Below are positions 60,304 through 64,000 of a stretch of DNA of 64,000 nt, piece after piece; within the stretch, counting starts at the first letter, position 1; every line of letters begins with the position of its first letter. Source of the DNA: Salinivibrio sp. ES.052 (lineage in GTDB: Bacteria > Pseudomonadota > Gammaproteobacteria > Enterobacterales > Vibrionaceae); assembly GCF_900141775.1 (NCBI RefSeq), contig NZ_FSRI01000002.1, positions 270,501 through 334,500 of the forward strand, read 5' to 3'. The position numbers and the translations under genes are program-made. The notes under the pieces were generated by a model that saw only the letters and a program-made list of their open reading frames with translations, did not search any database and had not been told where the DNA came from.

Positions 60304-60626
60304 AACTTGTCCAATTCGTCTCGTAGCGCTTGATTACTCAGGTTGTTGGCACTTTTTTTCGCGATAACCACAAAATCTTTCGCCGGCAGTTGATGCTGAC
60401 GTAAACGAAAGCTCTCGCGAACCGTGCGTTTAAAGCGGTTACGATCAACGGCAAGTTTGATTTGCTTTTTCGGTACAGCTTGACCGAGACGTGGGTGGTC
60501 GAGCGCGTTATTTCTGGCGAGAATAGTTAAGTGCGGCGAACCTGCGCGATGCGGTTGCTGGAAGACGGCACTGAAATGTTCGGGAGTTAGCAGACGTAAC
60601 TCCCGAGGATAAGCGAGCTTATTCAC
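60255..60626 (-). CDS. rnpA: ribonuclease P protein component
   Basis: Protein subunit of RNase P for tRNA 5' maturation. The 123 basic residues include the RNR motif [15 protein letters not shown]. The start is a GTG at 60626, as in E. coli. It overlaps yidD at its 3' end and follows rpmH by 13 nt. Confidence 0.97.
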   Translation of the reverse strand: MNKLAYPRELRLLTPEHFSAVFQQPHRAGSPHLTILARNNALDHPRLGQAVPKKQIKLAVDRNRFKRTVRESFRLRQHQLPAKDFVVIAKKSANNLSNQALRDELDKLWQRLSRPPRKKRSSR

Positions 60627-60639
60627 AAATCACTGCGGA

Positions 60640-60774
60640 TTATTTAGAAAGCTGCTTGCGGCCTTTCGCACGGCGAGCGGCAATGACCTTACGGCCGTTC
60701 TTAGTCGCCATGCGCGCACGGAAACCGTGAGTGCGCTTACGCTTTAGAACTGAAGGTTGAAAAGTGCGTTTCAT
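60640..60774 (-). CDS. rpmH: 50S ribosomal protein L34
   Basis: A 44-residue, very basic protein starting [19 protein letters not shown] and ending [11 protein letters not shown], practically identical to other L34 sequences. It heads rpmH-rnpA-yidD-yidC. The gene-free stretch 60775-60981 holds its promoter. Confidence 0.98.
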   Translation of the reverse strand: MKRTFQPSVLKRKRTHGFRARMATKNGRKVIAARRAKGRKQLSK

Positions 60775-60871
60775 GGTTTCTACCTTATTACTGATCAGTG
60801 TTAGGTTTGTTAACCCGACGTGGGAGGGTAGCAGTATGCTAGTTTCCGACGCCTCTCAACAAAGAGGGCGG

Positions 60872-60900
60872 ATTGTAGCCATTGACTAACGATTAGTCAA
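60872..60900 (-). promoter_or_regulatory. rpmH promoter with overlapping palindrome
   Basis: On the minus strand TTGACT (60895-60900), a 17-nt spacer and TACAAT (60872-60877). The -35 and spacer lie inside the perfect palindrome TTGACTAATCGTTAGTCAA at 60882-60900. Confidence 0.8.
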
Positions 60901-60981
60901 TCACTAACCAACGCCATTCCGGGGCGTGAATTATAAGCGCTTGGGTGGAGATCGCAAGGATCCTTGTGCATCGTTTACAAA

Positions 60982-61728
60982 TTAAGGCGCAATCCCGACT
61001 TGATTCAGAAACTTATGCAAACGAGGATCGTCGCAATGGTTAAATAACCAATCTGGTGACCCTTCCGCGATCACATGGCCGTTATTCATAAATACCACCC
61101 GATCGGCCACATCTCTTGCAAACTGCATCTCATGAGTCACCACCAGCATGGTTTGGTGCCGTGTCGCGAGCTTTTTCATTAGCGCCAAGACTTCGCCGAC
61201 CCATTCAGGATCAAGCGCTGATGTGGGTTCATCAAATAGTAGGAGTTCCGCTTCTAGTGCCATGGCTCGCCCTATTCCAACTCGTTGTTGTTGGCCACCT
61301 GAGAGCGAGGCAGGGTAGTGATCCCCTTTATCGCCAAGACCAATATCATCCAAAATTTGCTGGGCGCGTTGGCGAGCCTTATCTTTTGCCCATCCTTTAA
61401 CGGTGCGTAGTCCTTCGGCTATATTATCGCGCGCATTGAGGTGGGCAAACAAAGCATAGTTTTGAAACACAAAGCCGGTTTGACGGCGTAAGGCTAAAAT
61501 ATCTTGCTTGCGGGTCGCGGTGTTGCCGCTGTCGATACGCTGATCGCCGATTTCAATCACCCCTTGTTCCGCACGCTCTAAAAAGTTAATGCAGCGCAAT
61601 AACGTGGACTTACCTGTGCCACTGGGGCCGATAATGCAGACAATTTCGCCGCGCTCGATAGTGAGATCGATGCCATCAAGCACCGCGATCCCTTGATAGA
61701 TTTTTTTCAGGTTTTCTATCTTTATCAT
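60982..61728 (-). CDS. amino-acid ABC transporter ATP-binding protein
   Basis: 248 residues with Walker A GPSGTGKSTLL, signature LSGGQQQRVGIGRAMA, Walker B LLLFDEPTSALDPE and switch VTHEM, of the polar-amino-acid (GlnQ/TcyC-like) class. I chose the ATG at 61728 (MIKIENLKKIYQG), which overlaps the permease stop as ATGA; the frame is open upstream. Cystine or another polar amino acid is a likely substrate (inference). Confidence 0.93.
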   Translation of the reverse strand: MIKIENLKKIYQGIAVLDGIDLTIERGEIVCIIGPSGTGKSTLLRCINFLERAEQGVIEIGDQRIDSGNTATRKQDILALRRQTGFVFQNYALFAHLNARDNIAEGLRTVKGWAKDKARQRAQQILDDIGLGDKGDHYPASLSGGQQQRVGIGRAMALEAELLLFDEPTSALDPEWVGEVLALMKKLATRHQTMLVVTHEMQFARDVADRVVFMNNGHVIAEGSPDWLFNHCDDPRLHKFLNQVGIAP

Positions 61729-62396
61729 CGTTGATACGCCTTGTTCAGGTGTGCCTCGGCCCAATATTGGACACGGGTAAGTGCAACCACGACAGCCCAA
61801 TAAATCAGGGCAACAGCCAAGTAAGCTTCAAAGAACTTAAAGCTAGAAGACGCTTCCATTTGAGCTTGCGCCATGATTTCTGCGACCCCGAGTGTGAAGG
61901 CAAGCGACGTGGCTTTAATCATATCGATGAAATAATTCATTAAAGAAGGCAAAGCAATGCGCACGGCCTGCGGCAAGATAATACGCTGCATCGCCTGACG
62001 AGTGGTCATTCCCACGGCGAGACTGGCTTCCATCTGACTGCGGTCGACGCCCGTAATCGCGGCTCGAATAGACTCTGCCATATACGAGGAAAAATGAAGG
62101 CTGATGCCAATGACCGCTGCCGTAAACGCTTCCATTCCTACTAAACTAGGGATGACCTGCGGTAAGCCATAATAGAGCAGGAACAGTTGTACCAATAAAG
62201 GTGTACCACGGAAGAAGCTGATAAAAACTTGCGCTAAACCGTTAAGCACCGGCACGCGAAAGACGCGGATTAAAGCTATTGCGACCGCTAACGCAAGGGC
62301 GAATATCAGTCCTAATATGGCCATTTCCATGGTGATCCCCAAATAGCGAAGCAATAGGGGGAACAAGGAGGCCATGTAATCGAAATCAAACGCCAT
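61725..62396 (-). CDS. amino-acid ABC transporter permease
   Basis: 223 residues of the HisMQ/GlnP type, with about five membrane helices, the FRGTPLLVQLFLLYYGLP motif and the EAA-type loop in FTAAVIGISLHFSSYMAESIRAAITGVDRSQMEASLAVGMTTRQAM region (residues 85-135). It works with the ATPase at 60982-61728 and the binding protein at 62455-63207. Confidence 0.94.
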   Translation of the reverse strand: MAFDFDYMASLFPLLLRYLGITMEMAILGLIFALALAVAIALIRVFRVPVLNGLAQVFISFFRGTPLLVQLFLLYYGLPQVIPSLVGMEAFTAAVIGISLHFSSYMAESIRAAITGVDRSQMEASLAVGMTTRQAMQRIILPQAVRIALPSLMNYFIDMIKATSLAFTLGVAEIMAQAQMEASSSFKFFEAYLAVALIYWAVVVALTRVQYWAEAHLNKAYQR

Positions 62397-62415
62397 GAGT
62401 GTCCTTTAAACCAAA

Positions 62416-62437
62416 AAAGCCCGCCAGCGCGGGCTTA
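62416..62437 (-). terminator. terminator-like hairpin between binding protein and permease genes
   Basis: On the minus strand AAGCCCGC and GCGGGCTT around GCTG, followed by a T-run. Its position between two genes of one transporter would favour more binding protein than membrane complex. Confidence 0.8.
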
Positions 62438-62454
62438 TAAGTGTTAGTAAATAC

Positions 62455-63207
62455 TTACTTCTGAGTGACGTTACCGCCAAACCACTTGGTTGAGATTTCA
62501 GCCAAGGTGCCGTCTTCACGCATTGCCTCTAGTGCGGTGTTAACGTCATTACGCAAGCGTAGCCCACGTTCTGAGTCAACAAACGGCCAAGCGTTAGCAA
62601 TGGTTTCAAAAGGTTGACCCGCTAATTGTAGGGGCAAGCCCGACTCTTTGATCAATTGTAGTGCGGAGAGGCGGTCCATAATAAAGGCGTCGGCACGGCC
62701 CAGAGCCACATCGTGTTCAATCCCGGTTTCATAGGTTTTAATATTGATATTATCAGCCGCTGGGTGCTCGCGTAATAGCTGCTCAAAGTTCGACCCCAAG
62801 TTAACGGCAACGGTTTTGCCTTTTAGATCGGACACGGCGTTAATGGCATCATTACCTTTACGTACCGTGATTTGCGCGCCGTCAACCACATAAGGGTCGG
62901 TGAACAGATACTTTGCCTGGCGTTCATCGGTAATGGTAATTTGATTAGAGATGGTGTCGATACGACCGGTTTGTAAAAGACCAAATAGGCCGGAGAAGTT
63001 AGCGGTCACATACTCCACCTGATAGTCATTACGACGGCCTATCTCATCCCACAGGTCGACTTCAAACCCTTGTAGTTGGTCTTGCTTGACAAAGGTGAAG
63101 GGAAAATAGCGGCCAGACATGCCCACTTTTACCGTTTCAGAGGCAAAAGCGGGAACCGAAATAACCATGCTCAGGCTGAGCAGGGTGTTGATAATCCATT
63201 TACTCAT
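62455..63207 (-). CDS. amino-acid ABC transporter substrate-binding protein
   Basis: Periplasmic binding protein of 250 residues. The ATG at 63207 gives a signal peptide (MSKWIINTLLSLSMVISVPAFA, cleavage before SET). The mature protein is a type-3 solute-binding fold: GMSGRYFPFTF, GFEVDLWDEIGRR, ISNQITITDERQAKYLFTDPY, DLKGKTVAVNLGSNFE. It resembles cystine/polar amino-acid receptors. A palindrome ATCAATATTGAT (63229-63240) lies in its upstream region. Confidence 0.92.
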   Translation of the reverse strand: MSKWIINTLLSLSMVISVPAFASETVKVGMSGRYFPFTFVKQDQLQGFEVDLWDEIGRRNDYQVEYVTANFSGLFGLLQTGRIDTISNQITITDERQAKYLFTDPYVVDGAQITVRKGNDAINAVSDLKGKTVAVNLGSNFEQLLREHPAADNINIKTYETGIEHDVALGRADAFIMDRLSALQLIKESGLPLQLAGQPFETIANAWPFVDSERGLRLRNDVNTALEAMREDGTLAEISTKWFGGNVTQK

Positions 63208-63467
63208 GAAATGCTCCGTAATAACCACATCAATATTGATAATATGCGTAATATAGAGTGATATCGCGGTCTGCGAGAAATACCTTGTTGTTATGAGTAA
63301 TAACGTATTAACAGGCTTTCCCTCGATCCGATGAATGCGCACTGTTTTGTGGAAACATCGTGGATTGATGGATGCGAGCGGGATCTCTTGTCGGGTATTA
63401 TGTGGGCAATATTGTGAGTAAAAAGCGAGTAGGCTGTGGTGATCTCGACGATATCTGTGGGATCTAT

Positions 63468-63491
63468 GTGAATAAGTCGGATCTTATTCAC
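63468..63491. repeat. perfect inverted repeat upstream of dnaA
   Basis: GTGAATAAG and CTTATTCAC are perfect 9-nt arms around TCGGAT, about 91-114 nt before dnaA. Seven GATC sites occur in 63325-63519, one within the repeat. The rest of 63208-63581 shows no gene. Confidence 0.6.
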
Positions 63492-63581
63492 TGATTTCGG
63501 GATCTTGTGGGTGGCGATCTGAGTGCGACAGGAGTACCATTATGACCTTTTCCTTTTCGGTATAACTGCGTGGAGTCAAAC

Positions 63582-64000
63582 GTGTCATCATCGCTTTGGT
63601 TGCAGTGTCTTGAACGTCTTCAAGATGATTTACCTGCAACAGAATTCAGTATGTGGGTGCGGCCACTTCAAGCCGAGCTCAATGACAATACGTTGACCCT
63701 GTTTGCCCCTAACCGTTTTGTGCTTGATTGGGTGCGAGATAAATATTTGCATCAGATAAATCAACTACTGAATGAGTTTTGTGGCGTCGACGTGCCCATG
63801 CTGCGCTTTGAAGTGGGCAGCAAACCCGTCGCGGCCGCTCCGCAAGCAGCGCCTGCAGGGCCGGCTTCTGCCCCTGCTCCTCAGCAAATGGCCCCGGCGC
63901 CCAACCGAGGACGTGTGTGGGAGCCTGCGCCATCACCTGTCCAATCGGATGTGAACCATCGTTCTAACGTTAACCCAAAGCATCAGTTTAATAACTTTGT
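63582..64000 (+). CDS. dnaA: chromosomal replication initiator DnaA (partial, N-terminal part)
   Basis: Binds DnaA boxes and opens oriC. The first 139 residues are visible: domain I ([22 protein letters not shown] ... [19 protein letters not shown]) and an Ala/Pro/Gln-rich domain II linker (about 88-140); the AAA+ and DNA-binding domains are beyond the right edge. The start is GTG at 63582 with TGGAG upstream. It is divergent from the ABC transporter genes. Confidence 0.97.
   Translation, partial: MSSSLWLQCLERLQDDLPATEFSMWVRPLQAELNDNTLTLFAPNRFVLDWVRDKYLHQINQLLNEFCGVDVPMLRFEVGSKPVAAAPQAAPAGPASAPAPQQMAPAPNRGRVWEPAPSPVQSDVNHRSNVNPKHQFNNF

Overview
This window is the replication-origin region of a gammaproteobacterial chromosome, almost certainly from the Vibrionaceae. 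The evidence is the gene order around the origin (dnaA - amino-acid ABC transporter - rpmH - rnpA - yidD - yidC - mnmE - mioC - oriC - mnmG - rsmG - parA - parB - atpIBEFHAGDC - glmU - glmS), an oriC placed between mioC and mnmG and about 8.4 kb from dnaA, the near-standard Vibrio ATP-synthase proteins, and an rrn spacer carrying Glu-Lys-Val tRNAs. A halophilic genus such as Salinivibrio is possible, but the sequence alone does not fix the genus.

Layout, left to right. (1) 1-5058: the thiamine operon thiC-E-F-S-G-H on the minus strand behind a TPP riboswitch; thiH is cut by the window edge. (2) 5120-5500: crcB/fluC. (3) 5602-11754: a complete rRNA operon on the minus strand (tandem P1 and P2 promoters, boxA, 16S, tRNA-Glu, -Lys, -Val, 23S, 5S, tRNA-Asp, terminator, tRNA-Trp, terminator). 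(4) 11879-16230: yrdA, a frameshifted DUF1488 (yrdB-like) gene, aroE and hemF, then purEK behind a PurR box. (5) 16227-22417: yrdD, smg, dprA and a LysM protein, divergent from def-fmt-rsmB. (6) 22443-30288: trkA, a diguanylate cyclase, yihD, ccoG, srkA, a lipoprotein-type dsbA and comM. (7) 30540-37059: the isoleucine/valine operon ilvL-ilvG-M-E-D-A, with an attenuator and a second, hairpin-containing upstream ORF overlapping ilvG. (8) 37099-38029: two paralogous XRE-type regulators. (9) 38309-43301: glmS with a DeoR-family regulator, a seven-gene tRNA cluster and glmU. (10) 43459-50391: the F1Fo ATP synthase operon. (11) 50572-55645: parB, parA, rsmG, mnmG, oriC and mioC. (12) 55712-63207: a membrane protein with a degenerate GGDEF domain, mnmE, yidC, yidD, rnpA, rpmH and a polar-amino-acid/cystine-type ABC transporter. 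(13) 63582-64000: the start of dnaA.

Nearly everything is conserved core housekeeping. I see no prophage, insertion sequence, CRISPR array or defence island. The observations most worth a second look are regulatory or family-level: a coupled uORF and SD-sequestering hairpin in front of ilvG; a lipobox on DsbA; a GGDEF-like protein with a destroyed signature next to oriC; the one-base frameshift in the DUF1488 gene; the absence of tsaC from its usual neighbourhood; perfect palindromes in front of the DeoR gene, the XRE genes, rpmH and dnaA; and the GATC-dense oriC with a 12-base repeat register and a G-tract beside a DnaA box.
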